From contig JBFEYJ010000009.1 of NCBI GenBank assembly GCA_041562215.1, positions 1 through 34,281 on the forward strand: a DNA stretch of 34,281 nt. The letters run 5' to 3'. A program made the translations under genes and the position numbers. The stretch is from JBFEYJ01 sp041562215 (GTDB lineage Bacteria; Pseudomonadota; Gammaproteobacteria; Thiohalomonadales; Thiohalomonadaceae). This document shows, in pieces, positions 1 through 7,385 of the stretch; within the stretch, counting starts at the first letter, position 1; each line of letters begins with the position of its first letter. The notes under the pieces are model-generated. The model ran no database searches, was not told where the DNA came from, and worked only from the letters and a program-made list of their open reading frames with translations.

Positions 1-2601
1 ATAGGCGCGCCCCTCTCCGGGAAAGTCATACACATCGTGAAGTTTGTACTCGGCATCAATCTTCTTTACCGCCGTAGCGGAGTAGGTCACCTTGAATGTT
101 CCGCGTGCACCCAGGTACCTGAGTAGGCTAATAAGTCCGTCCGATGCCTCAACACCAAACTTTATTCCAAATTCCGTCCCTATCGAGGAGTTTTTCCCAT
201 CCTTGGAAGCAGCGGCATTCAAGGCTTCCGCCACAAAGCCTGTATACCAGCCAAGCGAGCTGGAGAGTGAAACGTCATAATCACCTAACCAGGATGATAT
301 TTTGAAGGCGCTGACAGTGGCCTTCATACCAAGCTCACCACCCAGTGTTCCCTTGGCGGTGGCAGGGACGGCCTCCAGGCCGCTTTCCAGTGATCCGTTC
401 CAGCCCAATTTAGGCGGGGTGAGGCCTTTAACGAAAGAGTAACCACCTACAACACTAAAATTCGTAAATCCCGTACCTGCAGAAATACCGAGTTTGACTT
501 TACCATAGGGGCTAAGTGTTACTCCGGTGCCTGTAAGTTTCTTAAGCAAATAACCAATCGGCCCACCAAGAGGTACCGTGATTTCCGTACCATCATAGGA
601 AGCCAGCGTACAAGCAACATCGGCGCCATTGGCACCTACGCTATAGGTGACACCGGCATCAACACCATGGTCAGTGTCGAATTTGATGAAGGGCGTCACG
701 GCCATGGCGCCGGAACCTTTCTCACACTCGAGACCGAAAAGTTCGAAATCATTGGCCTGAATCGTTGAGCGCTCCTCGGGGCCGAAATAGCTCAGCGGTA
801 CTTCTTCCTCATCGGTTCCCTGCACCGACAATGCGCCACCTGATCGAAAGGTAACGAATTCAGGCATCACACCCTCTTTAACAAACTGGTCGTCGCTACC
901 CGTCATCACGTCATACACTTCGAGGATGTCGAAGTTGAGCAGCACCAATTGCTGGTCGTCCGCCCCGTTAATGACTTTTACTACCCGGCCACCTAAGGGA
1001 TAGAAGCCACCAGTGGTATCCGGCAGGCGGTAATCAAGCAACTGTCCTTGCTGCAGGCTCATCCCCTTAACCACCAGCGCCTTGAGCAGTTGACCCTGGA
1101 GAGTTTCATCGAGTCCTGCCTGATATCGGGCCTCGGCAACCTTTTGGCTATCGAATGAACTGCCTGTGCGGTAGTGCGCATCGGCCCCAACCGGATAGTA
1201 GACCGCAGCTTCTTCTACCTTCGTAACATTGGGCTTGAGTGGCCAGACATCGACCAGAATGGGCACACTCCAGCGCTCGGCAATGGCAAGCTGGCCCGCA
1301 TCGCCGAAGTCGGGGCGTACACCGATGATAAGCCGCCCGCGATTCATGTTCACAGGCACATTGATGTTCAGGCGACCTGCTGTAACCTCATCCCAGCCGA
1401 TATAATCACCTTGGAACTCTGCAGGGATATAATCGATGGTGGTTTCATCACGCTGAATACGCAATTCGATGCGAAGCTTAGACTTATCTACAGGGCCAAG
1501 GACATTACCTGCGGCGTCGAGCTTGAATAGATCCACGCTATGGCTTTCGCCGGGGCTGGTGATTAGCATCTCAGTCGTTGCGCGGGTACTTATCCAGCTT
1601 GGTTCAGGGTCGGTCGCATGAAGGATAAGATTGTGATTGTGTTCCAACCGCCGCTGCCGGGCCTGCGCCTCGGGGGTGTGTGAAGGGGCGAGGATCTCCT
1701 CCAATTCGGCATCGGGGGTTTGCGGCATTGACGGGTCGCCTTGAAGGATAGCCTCTGCACGTTGCAGCAACTCTTCGGGCGATATCACATCCGGTTCAGC
1801 GTAATCGCCATCGAAAGTACCATCAGCGAGATCATCCAAGATCGCTCTCAAGAGGCTGTCAAAATCCTCACCGTTGCCGATACGCGCTCTCAGACGGACC
1901 AGATCCAGTGCCGAGTGTGGTTTGTTATTTCCAGTCGGGGTTTGTGAATGAGGGTTGCCCTTTTTACGTGGCAGATCAGAATGGGGGTTACCGCTTCCGG
2001 GAGTGAAATCGTTGAAGGGATTGCCGTCGCCGAGTGTCATGTCGCTGTGGGGATTACCGCTTTTAACGGTGGAGTCCATGTTACGGAAATAATCCGTAAT
2101 GAAAGGGTCCTCATCCGTTAAGCCCAGCAAGGCACGGTGATTTGCTTGCGCATGCGCATAGGCTTGAACCATGCCGCGATTACTGTCGGCAAGAGCGGCG
2201 AGTTCGGCAAGTGTGGTTAGCGGGGTGACATAACAGGTGTTGAGCCTCTCATCGCCGCATATCGCACGCAGCTCTCCCAGGAATTCGCCGCCATTGATGG
2301 TGCCGCCGGATGACTTCACATGATAGACGTCAGCCTCAGGGACCTCGATCTCATAGTAGCCCTCAGCGTCGGTCTCACCTTCGCCAAGGACCTCACCGCT
2401 GGATACATCGCTGATCTCGACTTTTGCGCCCGCCACAGCGTCATCAACAACATAACCGGAGAGTGTTTCTGTCGGTGTCGATTCAGCGCCACTTCCACCA
2501 CCGGAGCATCCATGTAACAACAAGCTCACGACCAAAACAGCAGTCATCGAGACTGCATGAATCCGGATACCCAGACCCACATGCTTAGCAATGCAACTCA
2601 T
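1..2601 (-). CDS. Predicted large surface or periplasmic lipoprotein, 3' end beyond window
   Basis: An open frame of 867 codons without a stop reaches the window edge, so the C-terminus is missing. The ATG at 2601 follows a purine-rich ribosome site (GAGAGAAGGACG). Residues 1-32 form a positively charged, then hydrophobic, leader ending in LLLHGC. C32 is the candidate lipidated cysteine, followed by a Gly/Ser linker. Residues about 40-90 resemble a carboxypeptidase-regulatory-like or transthyretin-like beta fold, with SGYVVDDAVAGAKV and TDAEGYYEI motifs typical of PF13620-type domains. Residues 182-236 are five tandem 11-residue repeats. Residues about 330-867 are rich in beta-type, Gly/Ser/Thr sequence with few cysteines, and I recognise no known domain there. 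There is no same-strand neighbour within 800 bp, so it is probably monocistronic. Function is unknown; surface adhesion or envelope structure is only an inference. Confidence 0.82.
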   Translation of the reverse strand, partial: MSCIAKHVGLGIRIHAVSMTAVLVVSLLLHGCSGGGSGAESTPTETLSGYVVDDAVAGAKVEISDVSSGEVLGEGETDAEGYYEIEVPEADVYHVKSSGGTINGGEFLGELRAICGDERLNTCYVTPLTTLAELAALADSNRGMVQAYAHAQANHRALLGLTDEDPFITDYFRNMDSTVKSGNPHSDMTLGDGNPFNDFTPGSGNPHSDLPRKKGNPHSQTPTGNNKPHSALDLVRLRARIGNGEDFDSLLRAILDDLADGTFDGDYAEPDVISPEELLQRAEAILQGDPSMPQTPDAELEEILAPSHTPEAQARQRRLEHNHNLILHATDPEPSWISTRATTEMLITSPGESHSVDLFKLDAAGNVLGPVDKSKLRIELRIQRDETTIDYIPAEFQGDYIGWDEVTAGRLNINVPVNMNRGRLIIGVRPDFGDAGQLAIAERWSVPILVDVWPLKPNVTKVEEAAVYYPVGADAHYRTGSSFDSQKVAEARYQAGLDETLQGQLLKALVVKGMSLQQGQLLDYRLPDTTGGFYPLGGRVVKVINGADDQQLVLLNFDILEVYDVMTGSDDQFVKEGVMPEFVTFRSGGALSVQGTDEEEVPLSYFGPEERSTIQANDFELFGLECEKGSGAMAVTPFIKFDTDHGVDAGVTYSVGANGADVACTLASYDGTEITVPLGGPIGYLLKKLTGTGVTLSPYGKVKLGISAGTGFTNFSVVGGYSFVKGLTPPKLGWNGSLESGLEAVPATAKGTLGGELGMKATVSAFKISSWLGDYDVSLSSSLGWYTGFVAEALNAAASKDGKNSSIGTEFGIKFGVEASDGLISLLRYLGARGTFKVTYSATAVKKIDAEYKLHDVYDFPGEGRAY
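1894..2058 (-). repeat. Five tandem 33-bp units coding an 11-residue repeat
   Basis: Inside the lipoprotein gene, five successive 33-bp units encode GNPHSDMTLGD, GNPFNDFTPGS, GNPHSDLPRKK, GNPHSQTPTGN and NKPHSALDLVR. The core is (G/N)(N/K)P(H/F)(S/N). The Asn-Pro-His-Ser core is held while the linker half varies, which suggests selection on the core rather than a fresh duplication. Confidence 0.8.
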
Positions 2602-3441
2602 CGTCCTTCTCTCCCTCTCCTAATTGCAACTATCCCGAGCGATTCGGTATTACTCTCTCCAAATGACAACAAGATACGTCAAAACTGACTAACCTATCGA
2701 TGCGATTTGCACTAATTGGCTTCTTATCCTTTTCCCAGACCGACTGTCGGTATCCAGGCCGCAGGAAATGCAAAAGCTAAAATTTACGACCAAAATGCCA
2801 AAAAGCTTCTCAACAGCTTGTGCTCGTTTACAAAACGATAATATCTGAACAAAACGATAAGAATTACACGGGATTTCACATTAGAGCACACTACCCCCTT
2901 TTCCGTGTGAGCACAAACATTTCGATTGATGGGGGCTGGTAGTCTCACGGGTCCCCGGAGGATTCATTTGTTCCCCCTTCTGTGAAGTTATTCAGTATTT
3001 GATGCTGCCCTTTATGCCCGTGTTGATTGCTGTAATTTTTTCGCTCAGCTAAATCATCACCACCATTCGTCATCGCACCGAAATAGCAACTTGATTCAAT
3101 TCTTTCTTACTTCGTAAGACAGCACTGTCTAGATAAGGCGTGAATTCAAAGATTGAACTAGTGAAGCAGGCTTGCAGGAAGTAATTAATATTTCATTAAA
3201 TGACTAGTGTGAAAATTTCCAGACACGACACATACTTACGTCTCAGCAACAATCACGGTCTGTTTGCCCAATACACGGTTTCACCATCAGCTGGGCATTC
3301 AACTTCAAGAATATTGAGCAAGTATATGGATGTTCGATTAATAGAGATGGAGAATGGGCTAAAGCGCGTTCGTACCAAGTCACAAGGACGTCGCAACGTA
3401 CCACAGCTCAGTCATTATTGCTGAAAAACAAATCATTTATT
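2602..3441. other. Gene-free stretch of about 840 bp
   Basis: It lies between the lipoprotein start and tRNA-Leu. Only short frames occur. The longest is a 74-codon plus-strand frame at 3200-3424 with no clear ribosome site and no family resemblance. A small perfect palindrome, ACCGAC-T-GTCGGT, lies at 2739-2751. The stretch is more AT-rich than the coding regions. It may hold the lipoprotein promoter, but I cannot point to a good one. Confidence 0.6.
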
Positions 3442-3528
3442 TGGTGCCCGGGGCCGGAATCGAACCGGCACGACCCAAAGGTCGAGAGATTTTAAGTCTC
3501 TTGCGTCTACCAATTTCGCCACCCGGGC
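3442..3528 (-). tRNA. leuZ: tRNA-Leu(UAA)
   Basis: An 87-nt minus-strand cloverleaf with an encoded 3' CCA. The acceptor arm is GCCCGGG/CCCGGGC. The anticodon loop CTTAAAA gives UAA, there is a long variable arm as expected for a class II tRNA, and the T-loop is GGTTCGATTCC. It is the last gene of the conserved pgsA-glyW-cysT-leuZ order. Confidence 0.97.
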
Positions 3529-3543
3529 GTCAGAGAGAAACCG

Positions 3544-3572
3544 ATTGTATCGAAGTCGGGAGATCGTTTCAG
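3544..3572 (-). promoter_or_regulatory. Sigma70-type promoter for tRNA-Leu
   Basis: On the minus strand, CTGAAA (3567-3572) is separated by 17 nt from TACAAT (3544-3549). The start would fall a few bases before the tRNA 5' end. It lies below the terminator at 3618-3650, so tRNA-Leu would be transcribed on its own. Confidence 0.55.
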
Positions 3573-3617
3573 CTAAAACATCCACCTTGTTTCAACGTGT
3601 ACAACACATCGGTAAAA

Positions 3618-3650
3618 AAAAAGCACTTAGTCGATCACTAAGTGCTTTTT
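3618..3650 (-). terminator. Rho-independent terminator after tRNA-Cys
   Basis: A 13-bp perfect stem (3618-3630 with 3638-3650) has a 7-nt loop and runs into a T-tract of nine on the minus strand. It closes the tRNA-Gly-tRNA-Cys unit. The A-rich opposite flank could also let it work on the plus strand. Confidence 0.85.
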
Positions 3651-3653
3651 ATA

Positions 3654-3727
3654 TGGAGGCTGGACCCGGAGTCGAACCGAGGTACACGGATTTGCAATCC
3701 GCTGCATAGCCACTCTGCCATCCAGCC
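3654..3727 (-). tRNA. cysT: tRNA-Cys(GCA)
   Basis: A 74-nt minus-strand cloverleaf with encoded CCA. The acceptor is GGCTGGA/TCCAGCC and the anticodon loop TTGCAAA gives GCA. The T-arm reads CTCGGTTCGACTCCGGG. It sits between tRNA-Gly and tRNA-Leu as in E. coli. Confidence 0.97.
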
Positions 3728-3758
3728 GGTGTAAAACTTTTTCAGCTTCTCTAAAGTG

Positions 3759-3789
3759 AAAAAACCTCGGCCGAATTTCGAACCGAGGT
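3759..3789 (-). terminator. Terminator-like hairpin between tRNA-Gly and tRNA-Cys
   Basis: Minus-strand ACCTCGG (3783-3789) pairs with CCGAGGT (3764-3770) across a 12-nt loop, and a run of six T follows. Its upper arm contains a 12-nt copy (3778-3789) identical to the tRNA-Cys T-arm sequence at 3672-3683. It could cause partial termination after tRNA-Gly. Confidence 0.5.
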
Positions 3790-3800
3790 CTCTTCGGAAT

Positions 3801-3875
3801 TGGAGCGGGAAACGAGGCTCGAACTCGCGACCCCAACCTTGGCAAGGTTGTGCTCTACCACTGAGCTATTCCCGC
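3801..3875 (-). tRNA. glyW: tRNA-Gly(GCC)
   Basis: A 75-nt minus-strand cloverleaf with encoded CCA. The acceptor is GCGGGAA/TTCCCGC and the anticodon loop TTGCCAA gives GCC. The T-arm is GAGTTCGAGCCTC. It is the first tRNA of the cluster and directly follows a strong promoter. Confidence 0.97.
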
Positions 3876-3891
3876 CTCAAAAGATGCGCAC

Positions 3892-3919
3892 ATTGTAATT
3901 CAGGATAAATTCTTGTCAA
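3892..3919 (-). promoter_or_regulatory. Strong sigma70-type promoter for tRNA-Gly-tRNA-Cys
   Basis: The minus strand carries a perfect TTGACA (3914-3919), a 16-nt spacer and TACAAT (3892-3897). A GC-rich discriminator (GTGCGC) follows, as is common at growth-rate-controlled stable RNA promoters. The predicted start is about 10 nt before tRNA-Gly. Confidence 0.75.
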
Positions 3920-3936
3920 CCCTTTGTTAACAAAAT

Positions 3937-4512
3937 TTATTCATTATCACCGGTGAGGATCGGCCAGGCGGCGCGCAAATAGATCACCATCGACCACAAG
4001 GTGAGAATAGCCGCCAGATAGAGCAATACCACACCTATTTGCACAGTGGGTAAGGAACCTATAGGGGTCTGATACAGCAACAGGATCAGGGCGGCCATCT
4101 GTGCAGTGGTCTTCACCTTGCCCATCATGCTCACCGCCACGGTGGCCGATGCGCCAAGTTCCGCCATCCATTCGCGTAGCGCCGAGATGGTGATCTCACG
4201 CCCAACGATCACCAGCGCCGGCACCGCCAGCCAGATACCGTGCCAGGCGGTAGGGTTAGTATCAACAATGAGGATAAGGGCGGCAGCAACCATCAGCTTG
4301 TCGGCTACCGGATCAAGAAAGGCGCCGAATGCCGAGGTCTCCTGCCACTTGCGGGCAAGATAGCCGTCAAACCAGTCGGTGATCGCCGCCAGGGCGAAGA
4401 TCCCGGTAGTGATCAGGTGGGCGCTCTCTAGCGGCAGGTAGTAGAACAGCACGAACACCGGGATCAGCGCGATGCGCAGCAGTGTCAGAAGATTGGGAAT
4501 ACTATAGTTCAT
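3937..4512 (-). CDS. pgsA: CDP-diacylglycerol-glycerol-3-phosphate 3-phosphatidyltransferase
   Basis: PgsA makes phosphatidylglycerol phosphate from CDP-diacylglycerol and glycerol 3-phosphate at the inner membrane, the committed step to phosphatidylglycerol and cardiolipin. The 191-residue length is normal. The CDP-alcohol phosphatidyltransferase signature is complete: D46-x2-D49-G50, A53-R54, G63, D67 and D71 (DWFDGYLAR then GAFLDPVAD). Several hydrophobic membrane segments follow. The ATG lies 9 nt after the uvrC stop, and the AAGGATAG around that stop can serve as its ribosome site, so the two genes are probably coupled. The uvrC-pgsA-glyW order is conserved in gammaproteobacteria. Confidence 0.96.
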   Translation of the reverse strand: MNYSIPNLLTLLRIALIPVFVLFYYLPLESAHLITTGIFALAAITDWFDGYLARKWQETSAFGAFLDPVADKLMVAAALILIVDTNPTAWHGIWLAVPALVIVGREITISALREWMAELGASATVAVSMMGKVKTTAQMAALILLLYQTPIGSLPTVQIGVVLLYLAAILTLWSMVIYLRAAWPILTGDNE

Positions 4513-4521
4513 TGATGTTCT

Positions 4522-6369
4522 CTATCCTTCATCGGCATGAAAGGCATCGTAGATGCTCTGCGCCAGTTGGCGGCTGATCCCCTTGATCACCATTAAATCC
4601 TCGACACCGGCCCGCGCCACCTCCTGAAGGCCACCGAACTGCCGCAACAGCTGCTGGCGCCGTTTTGGACCCAGGCCGGGAATTCCTTCCAGGGAGGAGG
4701 TCCTGCGGGCCTTTGCCCGACGTTGCCGGTGGCCGGTAATGGCGAAGCGATGTGCCTCGTCCCTGACCTGCTGGATGAGGTGCAGAGCCGGCGAATCTGG
4801 GGGCAGTATAATGGGGGTGCTGTGGCCGGACAATATCAGTTGCTCAAGTCCGGGTTTACGCGAGGGTCCCTTGGCCACACCGATAAGGAGCATGCCGATG
4901 ACCTGCAGCTCCTCCATCACCTTTTCGGCCTGGTGCAGCTGTCCCTTGCCGCCATCGATAAGCAGAATGTCCGGGAACTTGCCCTCCCCCTCCTTGAGCC
5001 GCCGAAATCGCCTGGTGAGCGCCTGTTCCATAGCTGCATAGTCGTCGCCTGGGGTGATCCCTTCGATATTGAAGCGCCGATAGTCGCTCTTGACTGCCCC
5101 GCTGGTATCAAACACCACACAGGAGGCAACGGTCGCCTCCCCCATGGTATGGCTGATATCGAAGCACTCGATGCGCTGCGGCAGGTCGTCAAGGTCCAGA
5201 GTCTCTTGCAAGGCCTCGAAGCGGCTCAATATATTCTGCCGGGTGGCCAGATGACTGTTCAGTGCCTGCTCCGCGTTGGTCCTGGCCAACTGCAACCAAC
5301 GGGCCCGGTCTCCGCGCAGCTTGTCACTGACAGTAACCTTGCGGCCGCTCTGCTCACTCAGCACCTGCTCCAGCAATGCCTGTTCAGCGAGAGGTTCGCT
5401 GATCAGGATCTCCGCCGGGATCCTGCGCTCTGCGCCTCCCCCACCGATGTAATATTGCGCGATGAAGGCGGAAAGGATGTCAGCGCTGTCGGCCTGGGCC
5501 GTGTGCTGCGGAAAATAGCTCTTGTTGCCCAGGTTCCGGCCGTTACGGATGAAGAATACCTGGACACATCCGACGCCTTCTTTCAGCGCCGCGGCGATCA
5601 CATCGAGATCTCCTCCCGAGCCCATAACAAATTGCTTTTCCTGGACCCGGCGAAGATTGGCGATCTGATCACGGTAATGGGCCGCCCGCTCGAACTCCAG
5701 CGATTCAGACGCTTCTTCCATTTTGTGCACCAGCTCATCGATGATGGCATTGTCCTTGCCCTCAAGAAACATGACCGCGTGACGGACATCCTCCTGGTAG
5801 CTCTCCTTATCGATCAGATCGACACAGGGGGCACTGCAACGCTTGATTTGGTACTGCAGACAGGCTCGGTGCCGATTGCGATAGAAACTGTCCTCGCACT
5901 GACGTACAGGGAAGAGTTTCTGTAACAGGTTAAGACTCTCGCGTACCGCTGCGGCACTGGGATAGGGACCGAAATAACGTCCCTTTTTGCTGCGGCGGCC
6001 TCGGTGGAGGGTCAGGCGCGGGAAGTCATCATCTGACAGGTAGATATAGGGATAGCTTTTATCATCACGCAGCAGGATGTTGTAGCGCGGCCGGAGAGCC
6101 TTGATCAGGTTGTTCTCCAGCAACAGCGCCTCATTCTCTGTATTGGTAATGGTGACCTCGATACTACGGATCTGGGAAACCATCGCCCGCGTCTTGGGGC
6201 TGGTATCGTGGCGGCTGAAGTAGCTGGAGACACGCCGCTTGAGGTTTTTCGCCTTGCCGACATAAATGACCTCACCCTCCGCATCAAGCATGCGGTAGAC
6301 CCCCGGCCGGCTGGTCAGGGTTTTGAGAAAGGCTTTACTATCGAAGCTATCGGGAGGTAACTGGGTCAT
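4522..6369 (-). CDS. uvrC: Excinuclease ABC subunit C
   Basis: UvrC is the dual-incision nuclease of nucleotide excision repair, acting on the UvrB-DNA pre-incision complex. The 615-residue protein begins with a GIY-YIG domain (RPGVYRMLDAEGEVIYVGKA, about residues 21-40). A UVR helix-hairpin (about 200-235) that contacts UvrB follows. Next come the RNase H-like endonuclease region with CFDISHTMG and LLIDGGKGQL, and a C-terminal helix-hairpin-helix pair (IPGLGPKRRQQLL and the last 30 residues). Length and domains are those of an intact family member. No strong ribosome site precedes the ATG. It lies 216 bp downstream of uvrY, as in E. coli. The long antisense frame over this gene is a codon-usage shadow. 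Confidence 0.97.
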   Translation of the reverse strand: MTQLPPDSFDSKAFLKTLTSRPGVYRMLDAEGEVIYVGKAKNLKRRVSSYFSRHDTSPKTRAMVSQIRSIEVTITNTENEALLLENNLIKALRPRYNILLRDDKSYPYIYLSDDDFPRLTLHRGRRSKKGRYFGPYPSAAAVRESLNLLQKLFPVRQCEDSFYRNRHRACLQYQIKRCSAPCVDLIDKESYQEDVRHAVMFLEGKDNAIIDELVHKMEEASESLEFERAAHYRDQIANLRRVQEKQFVMGSGGDLDVIAAALKEGVGCVQVFFIRNGRNLGNKSYFPQHTAQADSADILSAFIAQYYIGGGGAERRIPAEILISEPLAEQALLEQVLSEQSGRKVTVSDKLRGDRARWLQLARTNAEQALNSHLATRQNILSRFEALQETLDLDDLPQRIECFDISHTMGEATVASCVVFDTSGAVKSDYRRFNIEGITPGDDYAAMEQALTRRFRRLKEGEGKFPDILLIDGGKGQLHQAEKVMEELQVIGMLLIGVAKGPSRKPGLEQLILSGHSTPIILPPDSPALHLIQQVRDEAHRFAITGHRQRRAKARRTSSLEGIPGLGPKRRQQLLRQFGGLQEVARAGVEDLMVIKGISRQLAQSIYDAFHADEG

Positions 6370-6585
6370 GGTGACGCTGAATGATGATATCGGGTAGCAC
6401 TCTCAACACGACCTGCAGTATTTCTGCACGGTTGGAGGTAAACCGAAAGAAATACGTCTGAACGCATTAATTCTAACAGTTATGCCAGAGTCAGGGGCAG
6501 TATTTCGTTCATTCTCTTGTTTGTGGCAGGCATGGAACTTTCAACAGTCGGGTTATAAAGAGAACACAGGATGTGTTGTCTCAAT

Positions 6586-7230
6586 TCACGATAGACCATC
6601 CAACATGCCGTGCCGCATCGCCAAACGTGTAAGATCGGCGTCACTTCGCACGGCAAGTTTGTCGAACAGACGCGTACGATAGGTACTGATCGTTTTAGGG
6701 CTAAGGCAGAGTTTTTCCGAGATGTCCTGAACCTTGTGACCCTGGACCAGCATCAACATCACCTGCATTTCCCTCTGAGAGAGGTTGTCAAATGGAGAGC
6801 CCTCGCTCCCCGGAAGCAGCGACAGAGCGAGATTTTGTGCGATCTCAGTACAAATGTAGCGACGACCGGAATGCACTTCCTTGATTGCAGAAACGATCTC
6901 TTCAACACTGCAGCCCTTATGCAGATAGCCGGAAGCACCGGCTTTGAGCAAGCTTGTGGGAAAGGGATCATCCGTGTGTACGGTAAGGATGATAACCGGC
7001 AGAGTGGGATCGATTTGCTTGATCTTGCGCGTTGCCTCCAGGCCGCCGATACCAGGCATGCTGACATCCATCAGAACGACATCGGGGCGTTTCTTGCGCA
7101 CTGCCGTGATCGCAGACTCGCCGTCTGTAGCTTCGGCATAGACATTGATACCGCTGACGTCATCCAGCAATCGCCGTATCCCGGTGCGTACCAGCTCATG
7201 ATCATCAACGAGCAGGACCTTGATTGACAT
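6586..7230 (-). CDS. uvrY: NarL/LuxR-type response regulator of the GacA/UvrY family
   Basis: This is a response regulator. In relatives it is phosphorylated by the BarA/GacS sensor kinase and activates Csr/Rsm small RNAs. An N-terminal receiver domain shows the acidic pair DD (9-10), phospho-acceptor D55 in VVLMDVSMPG, and a Lys near position 105. The C-terminal LuxR-type helix-turn-helix reads LSQREMQVMLMLVQG and LSPKTISTYRTRLFDKL. I prefer the ATG at 7230 (214 residues) because family members begin directly at this point. A GTG at 7242 is the alternative. Synteny with uvrC-pgsA supports UvrY/GacA over other NarL-type regulators. No sensor kinase gene is adjacent, which is usual for this family. 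Confidence 0.9.
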   Translation of the reverse strand: MSIKVLLVDDHELVRTGIRRLLDDVSGINVYAEATDGESAITAVRKKRPDVVLMDVSMPGIGGLEATRKIKQIDPTLPVIILTVHTDDPFPTSLLKAGASGYLHKGCSVEEIVSAIKEVHSGRRYICTEIAQNLALSLLPGSEGSPFDNLSQREMQVMLMLVQGHKVQDISEKLCLSPKTISTYRTRLFDKLAVRSDADLTRLAMRHGMLDGLS

Positions 7231-7385
7231 ACTAGAGCCCACATTCCCTATAATGAAACAGACACTAATGAAAAACGGAATAAAAGTCCATAATTCTTAC
7301 TGACGGGTAATTTATCCACCTCTCACTCCATACCCTCGCTTTGTCAGCATCCAATGTCTGCGAAGCCACATCCAGTGTAATCAAA

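Noticed and set aside
3200..3424. 74-codon plus-strand frame near tRNA-Leu
   Set aside because: No start signals and no family features.
4723..5925. 400-codon plus-strand frame opposite uvrC
   Set aside because: It lies wholly over the intact uvrC gene and has no motif; GC-rich codon usage opens the antisense frame.
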